From contig NZ_JAPJIV010000004.1 of assembly GCF_026241895.1 (NCBI RefSeq), positions 62,001 to 126,000 on the forward strand: a stretch of DNA of 64,000 bases. Reading direction: 5' to 3'. Shown here piece by piece: positions 1 through 7,917 of this stretch (its first letter is position 1; each line of letters opens with the position of its first letter). The position numbers were made by a program, and so were the translations under genes. The stretch comes from Pseudomonas sp. RIT-562 (GTDB lineage: Bacteria; Pseudomonadota; Gammaproteobacteria; Pseudomonadales; Pseudomonadaceae). The notes below the pieces were generated by a model that saw only the letters and a program-made list of their open reading frames with translations, ran no database searches and was not told the DNA's origin.

Positions 1-83
1 TCCTTGGGCACCGCTGCCCACAGGGGCAGGGCGACCAGCATCAACAGCGCGAGCAGGGCGCGGGGCATCTTCGACTTCCTCAT
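1..83 (-). CDS. Probable DUF3299 exported protein, N-terminal fragment (cut by window edge)
   Basis: Only the first 27 or so codons are in the window. They read as a signal peptide: basic start MRKSKMPR, a leucine-rich core, then an Ala-rich cleavage region ending near LWAAVPK. The ATG overlaps the TGA of the upstream permease gene as ATGA, so it is the last visible gene of the DUF2796-ABC operon. In P. aeruginosa the equivalent operon (PA4063-PA4066, recalled) ends in a DUF3299 periplasmic protein. That family name is inferred from operon position, because the mature part is outside the window. A second in-frame ATG five codons later is an alternative start. Confidence 0.55.
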   Translation of the reverse strand, partial: MRKSKMPRALLALLMLVALPLWAAVPK

Positions 84-1345
84 AAACGGATCGACAGGCC
101 ATCGGCAAGGGATTGGCGATAAGCACGCCAGGCCGGAACGCTGCCCATCAGCAACGCTGCGCAGAGGATGCCACCAAGTAGCGTCCATTCATATTCGCTA
201 GGCCACGCCAGCGGCAAATACAGGCCGTAATTGGCCTGTACGTAACCCTGGGCCGCGGCGATGCACAGGTACAACAGGGCCACTCCGGCGACCACCCCGG
301 ACAATGCCAAGGCGAACGCCTCCAGCACCAGCAACGAGGCGATATGCCAGGGTCGGGCACCGACCGAACGCAGGATCGCCATCTCGCGCCGGCGCTCGTT
401 GAGGCTGGTGAGAATCGCCGTGAGCATGCCGATCAAGCCGGTCAACACCACGAACAGCGACACCACGAACAAGGCTTTTTCCGCAGTGCTCATCAGGCTC
501 CACAACTCCTGCAGGGCGACGCCGGGCAGAATCGAGAGCAGCGGCTCACCGCGAAATTCATTGATCTCGCGCTGCAGGGCAAAGGTGGAAATCTTGCTGT
601 TCAGCCCCAGCATAAAAGCGGTGATCGCCTGCGGCGTGAGGTCCATGTTGCGCGCCTGGTCGGCACTGATACGCCCTTTGCCCTGGGCCGGGACGCCGTT
701 GTGCCAGTCGACGTGAATCGCTTCCATGCCTCCCAGGCTGATGTGCAACGTGCGGTCCACGGGGGTGCCGGTACGTTTAAGAATGCCGACCACGGTGAAC
801 GGCTTGTCCTCGTGCTTGACCAGGCTGATCACTGCGACGCCGTGGGCCAGGACCAGTTTGTCACCGAGCTTGTAGTGCAGCGCATCCGCCACTTCGGCGC
901 CGAGCACCACTTCAAACGGATCGGTGGCGAATGCGCGCCCGTCGGCCAGTTGCAGATGTTGCGCGCGACCGTACTGGTAGTGCTCGAAATACGCCTCTGT
1001 CGTGCCCATCACCCGATAACCGCGATGGGAATCACCCAGGGACATCGGGATCGCCCACTTCACTTTCGGGTTGTTGGCGAAGTGTTCGAAGCTGTCCCAG
1101 CGGATGTTATTGGTGGCGTTGCCGATGCGAAAAACCGAGTACAACAACAGATTCACCGAGCCGGAGCGCGCGCCGACGATCAGGTCGGTGCCGCTGATGG
1201 TGCTGGCAAAACTGGCCTTGGCCTCGGTGCGCACTCTTTCCACTGCCAACAGCAGGCATACCGACAGGGCGATGGCAAACGCCGTGAGGATCGCGGTGAA
1301 GCGGCGGTTAGCCAGGCTGGCCATGGCTAGACGAAACAGATACAT
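80..1345 (-). CDS. ABC transporter permease, FtsX/MacB type
   Basis: A 421-residue inner-membrane permease of the FtsX-like family. It has an N-terminal membrane segment (about residues 10-35), a large periplasmic MacB-PCD-like domain to about residue 270, and three C-terminal membrane segments ending near the C-terminus. This is the layout of type VII ABC systems, which do mechanical work at or across the inner membrane rather than importing solutes. The start MYLFRLAMASL was chosen because it lies one base after the ATPase stop; longer readings run inside the ATPase gene. It pairs with the ATPase at 1347-2057 and the His-rich DUF2796 protein at 2194-2778. By analogy with the zinc-responsive PA4063-PA4066 operon it probably serves zinc homeostasis; the direction of transport is unknown. 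Confidence 0.85.
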   Translation of the reverse strand: MYLFRLAMASLANRRFTAILTAFAIALSVCLLLAVERVRTEAKASFASTISGTDLIVGARSGSVNLLLYSVFRIGNATNNIRWDSFEHFANNPKVKWAIPMSLGDSHRGYRVMGTTEAYFEHYQYGRAQHLQLADGRAFATDPFEVVLGAEVADALHYKLGDKLVLAHGVAVISLVKHEDKPFTVVGILKRTGTPVDRTLHISLGGMEAIHVDWHNGVPAQGKGRISADQARNMDLTPQAITAFMLGLNSKISTFALQREINEFRGEPLLSILPGVALQELWSLMSTAEKALFVVSLFVVLTGLIGMLTAILTSLNERRREMAILRSVGARPWHIASLLVLEAFALALSGVVAGVALLYLCIAAAQGYVQANYGLYLPLAWPSEYEWTLLGGILCAALLMGSVPAWRAYRQSLADGLSIRL

Positions 1346-1346
1346 C

Positions 1347-2057
1347 TCAAACCTCTTCGGACGTGGCGGCGCGGTTGAGTTCGGCCAGCGACAGGTGGCG
1401 ATCGAACAGCGGCGCCAGGCTCTGATCATGGCTGACGAACAGCAGGCTCGAACCGGCTTCGCGGCATTCGGCGAACAGCAGTCGGATGAAATTCTCCCGA
1501 GCGTCATAGTCCAGCGCCGAGGTTGGCTCGTCGGCAATCACCAGTTCAGGCTGACCGATCAGGGCGCGGGCGGCGGCTACGCGTTGCTGCTGACCGATGG
1601 AAAGGGAATCGGCGCGACGGCCCAACAGGTGCTGATCCTTCAGGCCAAGGTGGGCAAGCAGGGTGGCGGCAGCCTGGTCGACGCTGCCATGGCGCAGTTT
1701 CGCCCGTTCGGCGCGCAGCCTGGAGAAATGACAGGGCAACTCGACGTTCTCGCGCACTGAGAGGAACGGCAGCAGGTTGAATTGCTGGAAGATGTAGCCG
1801 GTGTGATCGACGCGAAACGTATCGCGGGCACCGGCGGACAGCTCGGTCAGTTCCTGGCCCAGCAGGCGAATGCTGCCGCGATCGGGCTTCTGCACGCCGC
1901 CGAGCAGGCCGAGCAGGGTGGTCTTGCCGCTGCCGCTGGGGCCTTTGAGGAACAAGGTTTCACCGGGCTCCAGGCGAAACGCCGGGATGTCCAGCAGCGG
2001 CGGATGGCCGGGCCAGCTGAAGCCCAGGTTGGACAGTTCGATGAGAGGTTGGGTCAT
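1347..2057 (-). CDS. ABC transporter ATP-binding protein (LolD/MacB-like)
   Basis: A 236-residue cytoplasmic ATPase. It shows Walker A GPSGSGKT at residues 39-46, an ABC signature of the form LSIGQQQ, and Walker B followed by DEPTSALD. It is closest in style to LolD/MacB ATPases that energise FtsX-type permeases. The start MTQPLIEL was preferred over an upstream ATG ten codons earlier because the extension has no conserved character. Its stop is one base from the permease start, so the two are surely co-transcribed and probably coupled. A REP hairpin separates it from the DUF2796 gene upstream; transcription probably continues through it. Confidence 0.88.
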   Translation of the reverse strand: MTQPLIELSNLGFSWPGHPPLLDIPAFRLEPGETLFLKGPSGSGKTTLLGLLGGVQKPDRGSIRLLGQELTELSAGARDTFRVDHTGYIFQQFNLLPFLSVRENVELPCHFSRLRAERAKLRHGSVDQAAATLLAHLGLKDQHLLGRRADSLSIGQQQRVAAARALIGQPELVIADEPTSALDYDARENFIRLLFAECREAGSSLLFVSHDQSLAPLFDRHLSLAELNRAATSEEV

Positions 2058-2087
2058 GTGAAACCGGTCAGGTTGGTGGTGAGCCAC

Positions 2088-2177
2088 TGTGGGAGCGGGC
2101 TCGCTCGCGAAGAGGGTATGTCAGTCGATATTAATGTTGCCTGACATACCACTTTCGCGAGCAAGCCCGCTCCCACA
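2088..2177. repeat. REP/REPIN inverted pair
   Basis: Two REP arms in opposite orientation (2088-2111 and 2154-2177, TGTGGGAGCGGGC...GCTCCCACA) flank a second perfect 10-bp inverted repeat, GGTATGTCAG (2115-2124) with CTGACATACC (2141-2150). The unit can fold into one long hairpin. It lies inside the operon between the DUF2796 gene and the ATPase gene. Confidence 0.9.
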
Positions 2178-2193
2178 TCGGTTGTGTGGTGGA

Positions 2194-2778
2194 TCAGAAT
2201 TTCAGGGCCGCAGCCTTCGCCGTTACTTCAACCCCTTGCTGGCCGCTCGGGCCGATCAGTTGTACCTGAATTTTCTGGGTGGCCGGGAAGGTATTGAAGA
2301 TATTCGCCAGGTCCAGGGACTTCAGCGCTGCGGGTGTCGAGCAGGTGAAGCGGTAATGGGCGTGTATTTCACTGTGATCGTGGTGATGCTCGCCCTTGGC
2401 CGCCTCATCGTGATCATGATCGGCGTGCGGCTTGTCACCGAACAACGGGCTTTCCAGCTCCTGGCTGGCGACCACACAGCCGGCAGCTTGCGGCAGGCTG
2501 AACAGGGCCTGCGGTTTCTCAAGCTGCGCACGTGCGGCGGCGACCTTGGCTTTGTCGGCGTCGGTGGCGGCCTGGTGTTCAAAACCCACCAGGTTCATCG
2601 CCGGGCTTTCCAGTTCCAGTTCCAGCGTCTGCCCGTCCAGCGCCGCATTCAAGCGCCCGACACCATGCTCATGGGCCTCCAGGCTGCCGTGTTCATGCTC
2701 GTGATCATGGGCTTCGGCGGCGTGAGCGTCGGCCAGTGGCAACAGGGCGAACGGCAAAGCGAGCAATAGACGACGCAT
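2194..2778 (-). CDS. Histidine-rich DUF2796 exported protein (ZrgA-like zinc-binding)
   Basis: A 194-residue periplasmic protein. It has an N-terminal signal peptide (MRRLLLALPF... to DAHA, about residue 20) and two His/Asp/Glu-rich stretches at about residues 24-37 and 118-141, which look like metal-binding loops. Two cysteines (about 101 and 146) could form a disulfide. The family is DUF2796, whose characterised members (ZrgA type) bind zinc and are induced by zinc limitation. The start at 2778 was chosen because it gives a clean signal peptide. It is the first gene of a leftward operon with an ABC ATPase and permease, and a Zur-like site lies 36-48 bases upstream of its ATG. The zinc role is inferred from family, His content and operator. 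Confidence 0.85.
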   Translation of the reverse strand: MRRLLLALPFALLPLADAHAAEAHDHEHEHGSLEAHEHGVGRLNAALDGQTLELELESPAMNLVGFEHQAATDADKAKVAAARAQLEKPQALFSLPQAAGCVVASQELESPLFGDKPHADHDHDEAAKGEHHHDHSEIHAHYRFTCSTPAALKSLDLANIFNTFPATQKIQVQLIGPSGQQGVEVTAKAAALKF

Positions 2779-2808
2779 GGGATTCTCCGGGCGGAAGTTA
2801 AATAAAAT

Positions 2809-2826
2809 GTTATGTAATCTTATAAC
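2809..2826 (-). promoter_or_regulatory. Candidate Zur operator
   Basis: Bases 2814-2826 read GTAATCTTATAAC and match 10 of the 12 fixed positions of the Zur core GTTATANTATAAC. An outer GTTAT/ATAAC inverted pair spans 2809-2826. It sits in the AT-rich promoter region of the DUF2796 operon. No experiment is implied; the match was made by eye. Confidence 0.5.
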
Positions 2827-2912
2827 GAAACGCCGTGGAGTTTGACTGGCTGCTTGGCGTTGCACAAGTCCCGTGGGAGCATGCACAGAAGAAAAATGCG
2901 GGAGCAGATTCA

Positions 2913-3254
2913 ATGTTGCGTATACGCGGAAGCATCGGCGCCTGGCCGGTGGATTTGACGTTGGAGATGGACGACGCTGACTGGGCGCGGCTTGGCGCGC
3001 AATTGCAGGTCGCTCCGGTGGAAGCCAGCGCGGCGCCTGCGGCGAAACCGGTTACTCAGGATGATGCACTGTGGCAGGTCGCCAAGGATCTGTTGCGCCA
3101 GGCCGGACAGTTGAGCGGGCCGGATTTGCTGGAGCAACTGGAAGCCCTGACCGGCAGCGCGGCAGCTGGCAAGCGCCTGTTAGTGCGCTTGCGCCATTGT
3201 GCGGATGTGAAAGTGGTCAGCGGCGCAGATACGCCGATTTACAGCTGGCTGTAG
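2913..3254 (+). CDS. Conserved hypothetical protein (PA4062-like)
   Basis: A 113-residue soluble protein with no signal peptide and no recognised catalytic motif. It has a compact N-terminal beta-rich part (MLRIRGSIGAWPVDLTLEMD), an Ala/Pro linker near residues 40-50, then a helical C-terminal half ending GADTPIYSWL. The ATG at 2913 has GGAG 8-9 bases upstream; an earlier in-frame ATG at 2835 lacks support. It is divergent from the DUF2796 gene and convergent with the thioredoxin gene. Its TAG stop falls inside a perfect 24-bp palindrome. Pseudomonas genomes keep this gene next to the thioredoxin gene (recalled synteny). Function unknown. Confidence 0.75.
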   Translation: MLRIRGSIGAWPVDLTLEMDDADWARLGAQLQVAPVEASAAPAAKPVTQDDALWQVAKDLLRQAGQLSGPDLLEQLEALTGSAAAGKRLLVRLRHCADVKVVSGADTPIYSWL

Positions 3255-3273
3255 GAGCGAGCTCGCTCCTACA
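3250..3273. repeat. Perfect 24-bp palindrome (REP stem without loop)
   Basis: TGTAGGAGCGAG is followed immediately by its reverse complement. It uses the same TGTAGGAGCGAG arm as the larger REP pairs in this window, collapsed to a stem. It lies between convergent genes and contains the stop codon of the upstream gene, so it may act as a bidirectional transcript-end hairpin, though it has no T-tract. Confidence 0.85.
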
Positions 3274-3283
3274 GAGATGGCAA

Positions 3284-4156
3284 TCAATAAAGAGCAGCAA
3301 ACAACTTGCGACGGTAAGTGGTCACCAGCGGATGATCGTTGCCCAGCAGCTCGAACACCTGCAGCAAGGTCTTGTGCGGCAACCCTTCGCTATAGCTGCG
3401 ATTGCGGATGAACAGCTTGAGCAAACCGTCGAGCGCCGCATCGTATTGCTGCCGGGCCAGTTGCTGGACGGCCAACTGATAGACGGCTTCGTCGTCCTGC
3501 GGGTTTTTCGCCAGGCGCGCTTTCAAGTCTGCAGCATCCGGCAAATCCTTGGCCTGGCCGAGGAACTGGATCTGCGCCTTGGCACCGGCCAGGGCAGCCT
3601 TATGCTCGTCGCTCTGGACCGAGTCGAGTACCGATTGCGCATCAGCCAGCTCGCCGCGCTCAGTCAGGCAGCGGGCGTAGAGAATCAGCGCCTTGGCGTT
3701 GCTGTTGTCCTCCCCAAGCAGCACTTTGAGCACGGCTTCGGCATCGGCGAAACGGCTGTCGTCAAACAACGCCTGAGCCTGTTCGAACGGGTCGGCGGCA
3801 GCCGGCGGCGGCATCTGCACATGGGGTTCGAGCAGGGTGCGCACGGCTGACTCCGGCTGCGCACCGGCAAAACCGTCCACCGGCTGGCCGTCCTTGAACA
3901 GCACCACGGTTGGCAGGCTGCGGATGCCAAAGCGGGCGACGATGTCCGGCTCCAAGTCGCAGTTGACCTTGGCCAACAGCAGCTCGCCCTGATAGCTCTC
4001 GGCGATGTTCTGCAGCATCGGCATCAGCACCTTGCAGGGCGCGCACCATTCGGCCCAGAAATCCACCAGGACGGGTTTGTGGAATGAGTTCTCGATCACC
4101 GACTGGTCGAAATCGGCGGTGGTGGCGTCGAAGATGTACGGCGTTTCCTGACTCAT
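3284..4156 (-). CDS. cnoX: Thioredoxin-TPR co-chaperone (CnoX/YbbN family)
   Basis: A 290-residue cytoplasmic protein with an N-terminal thioredoxin domain (about 1-115) and C-terminal TPR-like helical repeats (about 120-290). This architecture and length match CnoX/YbbN (about 284 residues in E. coli), which holds unfolded proteins and passes them to GroEL. The active site is WCAPC with C38 and C41, so unlike E. coli YbbN, which lacks the CxxC pair, this one should be redox active, as described for the Caulobacter type. The start MSQETPYIF was chosen over upstream ATGs because the thioredoxin fold begins directly after it. The gene stands alone between a palindrome and a REP pair. Confidence 0.88.
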   Translation of the reverse strand: MSQETPYIFDATTADFDQSVIENSFHKPVLVDFWAEWCAPCKVLMPMLQNIAESYQGELLLAKVNCDLEPDIVARFGIRSLPTVVLFKDGQPVDGFAGAQPESAVRTLLEPHVQMPPPAAADPFEQAQALFDDSRFADAEAVLKVLLGEDNSNAKALILYARCLTERGELADAQSVLDSVQSDEHKAALAGAKAQIQFLGQAKDLPDAADLKARLAKNPQDDEAVYQLAVQQLARQQYDAALDGLLKLFIRNRSYSEGLPHKTLLQVFELLGNDHPLVTTYRRKLFAALY

Positions 4157-4256
4157 GGGGGATCTCTTGGAAGCGTTAATGGGGCAACTATACGGCTTGA
4201 CGGGGGGCGGCCGGAAGCGGGGAGGGCTCAAGTTCTGCGGCGCGGGATACATTGCC

Positions 4257-4331
4257 ATCGCGAGCAGGCTCACTCCTACCGGGATTTTCGGTATGGCGCA
4301 GATCCAGTGTAGGAGTGAGCTTGCTCGCGAT
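4257..4331. repeat. REP inverted pair (ATCGCGAGCA / TGTAGGAGTGAG type)
   Basis: Arms at 4257-4279 and 4309-4331 are near-perfect inverted copies of a 23-base REP. They lie between the leftward methyltransferase gene (upstream end of the hairpin) and the start region of the thioredoxin gene. Confidence 0.88.
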
Positions 4332-4335
4332 GCTT

Positions 4336-4992
4336 TTAGCCGCGCCGCGCGTGGTACAGGCTCACATGCCGAAACTCCTCCGGCTCCGCCAGATCCGGCA
4401 GGGTCATGGCTTCCAGCATCTCGATGCGTTGGTAGAGCGGATGCCTGAAATCCCTCACCCGTGAATCCGCCACCAACGCTTCCTTGCCACGACTTAGAAA
4501 CTCGTCGAGTAACGGTAGATTCGCTCGGTCGTACAGAACGTCAGCCACCAGAATCAGATCGAACCGATCAGCCTCGGCAAAAAAATCGGTCGAGTAGGAG
4601 AGTTGCACGTCATTGAGCTCGGCATTCGCCCGACACGCGGCGATGGCCAGCGGGTCTAGATCGCAGGCGACCACTTCCTGGGCTCCGGCCTTGACGGCGG
4701 CAATGCCCGCCACTCCGGAGCCGGCTCCGAAGTCCAGCACCCGTTTGCCCACGACCCAATGCGGGTGTTCAGCGAGGTAACGCGCCACCGCCAGGCCGCT
4801 GGCCCAGCAGAAACTCCAGTACGGCGGTTCATGGAGGATGCGCCGGGTTTCTTCCGGGCTGAAGGCGCGGTCCATGTTGTCGCCGTCGATCAGCCAGAGT
4901 TTCAGATCGGTACCGGGCAATGCGACAGGTACCAGCTGCGCATCACCCAGTAATTCTCCCAGCGCCAATTGCAGGTCGAGCGGTGCAATCAT
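4336..4992 (-). CDS. Class I SAM-dependent methyltransferase (protein-lysine/nicotinamide N-methyltransferase-like)
   Basis: A 218-residue cytoplasmic protein. A Rossmann methyltransferase core begins with motif I VLDFGAGSGVAG (about 85-96), followed by the acidic strand CDLDPLA and motif IV-like ILVADVLYD. The N-terminal part with PPYWSFCWASG resembles the ETFB-lysine methyltransferase/METTL20 and nicotinamide N-methyltransferase-like families. Its true substrate is not visible. The ATG overlaps the TGA of the upstream YbaY-like lipoprotein gene as ATGA, so the two are translationally coupled. A REP pair follows its stop. Confidence 0.8.
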   Translation of the reverse strand: MIAPLDLQLALGELLGDAQLVPVALPGTDLKLWLIDGDNMDRAFSPEETRRILHEPPYWSFCWASGLAVARYLAEHPHWVVGKRVLDFGAGSGVAGIAAVKAGAQEVVACDLDPLAIAACRANAELNDVQLSYSTDFFAEADRFDLILVADVLYDRANLPLLDEFLSRGKEALVADSRVRDFRHPLYQRIEMLEAMTLPDLAEPEEFRHVSLYHARRG

Positions 4993-5453
4993 GGCGCTTT
5001 GACGAATTGCAGCTGACCCATGGCCTGGGTGGTCGGTTGCGTAATGACCTGCGATGGCAGATGCAGAATCAGCTGCCCCGACTGGCTGGCGCGGCCACGC
5101 AGTTCAACGCGCTGGCCTGCGGGGAAAGATTCCGGATTAAAACGCAGGTGGAACGGCAGGATCTGATTGGTCCCAATCAGGCTGGAACTGGCCAGCAGCT
5201 GCTGCGGGCGGTCCTTGTCATCGATCACCAGCAGCGCCAGTTCGACTTCGGCGCCGGCCGGTACGCCTTGCAGCGTGCCGCTCAGTTCACGCTGATAAGC
5301 GGGCAGGGGGCCAAGGTCGGCCGACTCCCGGGCTTTTTTCTGCGCCGCCTGGGGCGCGGGGCCCGGGGTTGGCGGCTGGGGCTTGGGCGCATCAGTGCCG
5401 CAGGCCACCAGCAGGCTGAAGAGGCTGAGTAAAACGAGCGGTCTTAGTGGCAT
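4989..5453 (-). CDS. YbaY-family lipoprotein
   Basis: A 154-residue lipoprotein. The signal peptide [19 protein letters not shown] ends in the lipobox LVAC (Cys 18). A Pro/Ala-rich linker leads into a beta-rich YbaY-like domain containing [20 protein letters not shown] and a C-terminal strand pattern. YbaY proteins are envelope lipoproteins without a known enzymatic role. The start at 5453 has GGAG seven bases upstream and places the lipobox correctly; MDFTLLEP nine codons earlier is a weaker alternative. It is divergent from nrdR across a 127-bp promoter region and coupled to the methyltransferase gene downstream. Confidence 0.82.
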   Translation of the reverse strand: MPLRPLVLLSLFSLLVACGTDAPKPQPPTPGPAPQAAQKKARESADLGPLPAYQRELSGTLQGVPAGAEVELALLVIDDKDRPQQLLASSSLIGTNQILPFHLRFNPESFPAGQRVELRGRASQSGQLILHLPSQVITQPTTQAMGQLQFVKAP

Positions 5454-5580
5454 TGGCGGCTCCAGCAAGGTGAAATCCATGGGTCGGTCGATACATCCAG
5501 TCTGTATACCGCAAACCCTATGGCTTGTCTTGCCACGGGGATGCGCTACCATGGCCCTCCCTTTTTTTGTTGCTGCCACC

Positions 5581-6045
5581 ATGCACTGTCCCTTCTGCGG
5601 TGCCAACGACACCAAGGTCATCGACTCGCGTCTGGTCGCCGAGGGCGAACAGGTGCGCCGCCGGCGTGAATGCCTGGCCTGCGGCGAACGTTTCACGACG
5701 TTCGAGACGGCTGAACTGGTGTTGCCGCGCCTGATCAAAACCGACGGCAGTCGTCAGCCGTTCGATGAAGAAAAACTCCGTGCCGGCATGCAGCGTGCGC
5801 TCGAGAAGCGTCCGGTGAGTGTCGAACGCCTCGAATCTTCGCTGGTGCACATCAAGCACAAACTGCGAGCCACCGGCGAGCGTGAGGTCAAATCTCTTGT
5901 GGTCGGTGAACTGGTGATGGCCGAGCTGCAAAAGCTCGACGAAGTCGCCTACATTCGTTTTGCCTCCGTGTATCGACGCTTCCAGGACCTCAACGAGTTC
6001 CGCGAAGAGATCGATCGCCTGGCCCGTGAGCCGGTGAAAGAATGA
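5581..6045 (+). CDS. nrdR: Transcriptional repressor NrdR
   Basis: A 154-residue regulator of ribonucleotide reductase genes. It senses ATP/dATP and binds NrdR boxes at nrd promoters. The N-terminal zinc ribbon has C3, C6, C31 and C34. An ATP-cone domain follows (about 49-139, with [20 protein letters not shown]). The length is standard. The ATG at 5581 begins directly with MHCPFC; longer readings are not conserved. Its stop overlaps the ribD start as ATGA, so nrdR leads the rib-nus-thi-pgp run, an order typical of gammaproteobacteria. Confidence 0.97.
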   Translation: MHCPFCGANDTKVIDSRLVAEGEQVRRRRECLACGERFTTFETAELVLPRLIKTDGSRQPFDEEKLRAGMQRALEKRPVSVERLESSLVHIKHKLRATGEREVKSLVVGELVMAELQKLDEVAYIRFASVYRRFQDLNEFREEIDRLAREPVKE

Positions 6046-7175
6046 GCACATCCGCAGAGCAAGCCATCCTCGACGCCCACTACATGGCCCGCGCCCTGGA
6101 ACTGGCGCGCAAAGGTCACTACACGACCCACCCCAACCCGCGGGTCGGCTGTGTGATCGTGCGCGACGGGCAGATTGTCGGCGAAGGCTGGCACGAGCGC
6201 ACCGGCGAGCCACACGCCGAGGTTCATGCGCTGCGCGCGGCCGGCGACAAGGCCCGTGGCGCCACCGCCTACGTGACCCTGGAACCTTGCAGTCATCACG
6301 GCCGTACGCCGCCCTGTGCCGATGCGCTGGTGCATGCCGGTCTGGCGCGGGTGGTGGCGGCCATGCAGGACCCGAACCCGGCGGTTGCCGGTCGCGGCAT
6401 GCAGCGTCTGGCCCAGGCTGGCATTGCGATCGCAAGCGGCGTGCTGGAAGGCGAGGCACGCAAGCTCAATGAAGGCTTCCTGAAACGCATGGAGCACGGC
6501 TTGCCATTTGTGCGGGTCAAGCTGGCCATGAGTCTCGACGGTCGTACGGCCATGGAAAGCGGCGAGAGTCAGTGGATCACCGGTCCAGCGGCGCGCTCGG
6601 CGGTCCAACGCCTGCGGGCCCAGGCCAGTGTAGTGCTGACCGGTGCCGACACCGTGCTGGCGGATAACGCGCGCTTGACCGTGCGTGCCGATGAGTTGGG
6701 GCTGGATGCCGAACAAACCGCATTGGCCATGAGCCGGCCGCCGTTGCGCGTGCTGATCGACGGCCGTCTGCGAGTGCCGCTGGACGCGCCGTTCTTCAAG
6801 GCCGGCCCGGCGCTGGTGGCCACCTGCATGGCGATCGAAGAGCAATATGCCAATGGGCCGGAGTGCCTGATCGTGGCGGGCGAGGATGGCCTGGTCGACC
6901 TGCGCAAGCTGCTGGTTGAACTGGCCAACCGTGGGGTCAACGAAGTGCTGGTCGAAGCGGGGCCGCGTCTGGCCGGGGCTTTCGCACAACAAGGGCTGGT
7001 GGACGAGTTCCAGATTTTCATCGCCGGCAAGTTCCTTGGTTCCTCGGCACGCCCACTGCTGGACTGGCCGCTGGCGCAGATGAAAGACGCGCCAGAACTC
7101 AAAATCACCGAAATTCGCGCGGTTGGCGATGACTGGCGGGTCACTGCCATTCCTGTGCCGGCAGCGAGCGTATAA
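6042..7175 (+). CDS. ribD: Bifunctional riboflavin deaminase/reductase RibD
   Basis: A 377-residue enzyme catalysing the second and third steps of riboflavin synthesis: deamination of the pyrimidine, then NADPH-dependent reduction of the ribosyl side chain. The N-terminal CDA-like deaminase has zinc ligands H58, C83 and C92 with catalytic E60 (HAE and PCxxxxxxPPC patterns). The C-terminal reductase (about 150-370) has the dihydrofolate-reductase-like fold with KLAMSLDG. The length is normal. It starts within the nrdR stop and is followed about 46 bases later by riboflavin synthase. Confidence 0.97.
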   Translation: MSTSAEQAILDAHYMARALELARKGHYTTHPNPRVGCVIVRDGQIVGEGWHERTGEPHAEVHALRAAGDKARGATAYVTLEPCSHHGRTPPCADALVHAGLARVVAAMQDPNPAVAGRGMQRLAQAGIAIASGVLEGEARKLNEGFLKRMEHGLPFVRVKLAMSLDGRTAMESGESQWITGPAARSAVQRLRAQASVVLTGADTVLADNARLTVRADELGLDAEQTALAMSRPPLRVLIDGRLRVPLDAPFFKAGPALVATCMAIEEQYANGPECLIVAGEDGLVDLRKLLVELANRGVNEVLVEAGPRLAGAFAQQGLVDEFQIFIAGKFLGSSARPLLDWPLAQMKDAPELKITEIRAVGDDWRVTAIPVPAASV

Positions 7176-7221
7176 TTCTCGGCCATCGCCACAGCGCTGG
7201 CCCGTTCTCGAGGAGGACTCC

Positions 7222-7887
7222 ATGTTTACCGGCATCATCGAATCCATCGGCAGTATTCGTGCATTGACCCCCAAAGGCGGGGATGTGCGGGTTCACGTAG
7301 AAACCGGCAAGCTCGATCTGAGTGACGTCAAACTGGGCGACAGCATCGCGGTCAACGGCGTGTGCCTGACCGCCGTTGAATTACCAGGTAACGGTTTTGC
7401 TGCGGACGTCAGTCGTGAAACCCTCGACTGCACCGCGATGAACGACCTGAAAAGCGGCAGCCCGGTCAACCTGGAAAAAGCCCTGACCCCGACCACTCGC
7501 CTCGGCGGGCATCTGGTCAGCGGCCATGTCGATGGCGTTGGCGAAGTGGTTGCCCGCACCGAGAATGCCCGTGCCGTGGAATTCCGCATCCGTGCGCCGA
7601 AAGAGCTGGCCAAGTACATCGCCCATAAAGGCTCGATCACCGTCGACGGCACCAGCCTGACCGTGAACGCAGTCGATGGCGCCGAGTTCATGCTGACGAT
7701 CATTCCGCACACCTTGAGCGAAACCATCATGGCGTCTTATCAGCCAGGTCGCCGGGTGAACCTTGAAGTCGACTTGCTTGCCCGTTACCTGGAGCGCCTG
7801 CTGCTGGGCGACAAGGCTGCAGAGTCGACTGCCGGCAGCACCATTACCGAAAGCTTTCTGGCCGCCAACGGCTACCTCAAATCCTGA
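7222..7887 (+). CDS. ribE: Riboflavin synthase alpha subunit
   Basis: A 221-residue enzyme that dismutates two 6,7-dimethyl-8-ribityllumazine molecules to riboflavin. It has two homologous lumazine-binding barrels (about 1-97 and 98-195), each carrying the GH(V/L)(D/S)G and TVDGTSLTVN style signatures, and the invariant N-terminus MFTGIIE. The ATG at 7222 follows a strong AGGAGG site. In P. aeruginosa nomenclature the same gene is called ribC. It sits between ribD and ribBA in one operon. Confidence 0.96.
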   Translation: MFTGIIESIGSIRALTPKGGDVRVHVETGKLDLSDVKLGDSIAVNGVCLTAVELPGNGFAADVSRETLDCTAMNDLKSGSPVNLEKALTPTTRLGGHLVSGHVDGVGEVVARTENARAVEFRIRAPKELAKYIAHKGSITVDGTSLTVNAVDGAEFMLTIIPHTLSETIMASYQPGRRVNLEVDLLARYLERLLLGDKAAESTAGSTITESFLAANGYLKS

Positions 7888-7917
7888 GCTGTAATTTCGA
7901 AAGAAGGGGGGTGCCTT

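Noticed and set aside
1347..2057. LolD of the lipoprotein exporter
   Set aside because: The ATPase resembles LolD, but the neighbours are a His-rich DUF2796 protein and a single FtsX-type permease, not LolC/LolE.
2809..2826. Treating the outer GTTAT/ATAAC pair as the Zur box
   Set aside because: The 8-base spacing does not fit; the inner 13-base match at 2814-2826 fits the Zur core better and was used instead.
5949..7274. A 441-codon leftward frame opposite ribD
   Set aside because: Antisense shadow of ribD, with no ribosome site or recognisable domain.
7888..7917. FMN riboswitch before ribBA
   Set aside because: Only 30 bases separate ribE and ribBA and none of the conserved FMN-aptamer segments is present; none was seen before nrdR, ribH or ribA either.
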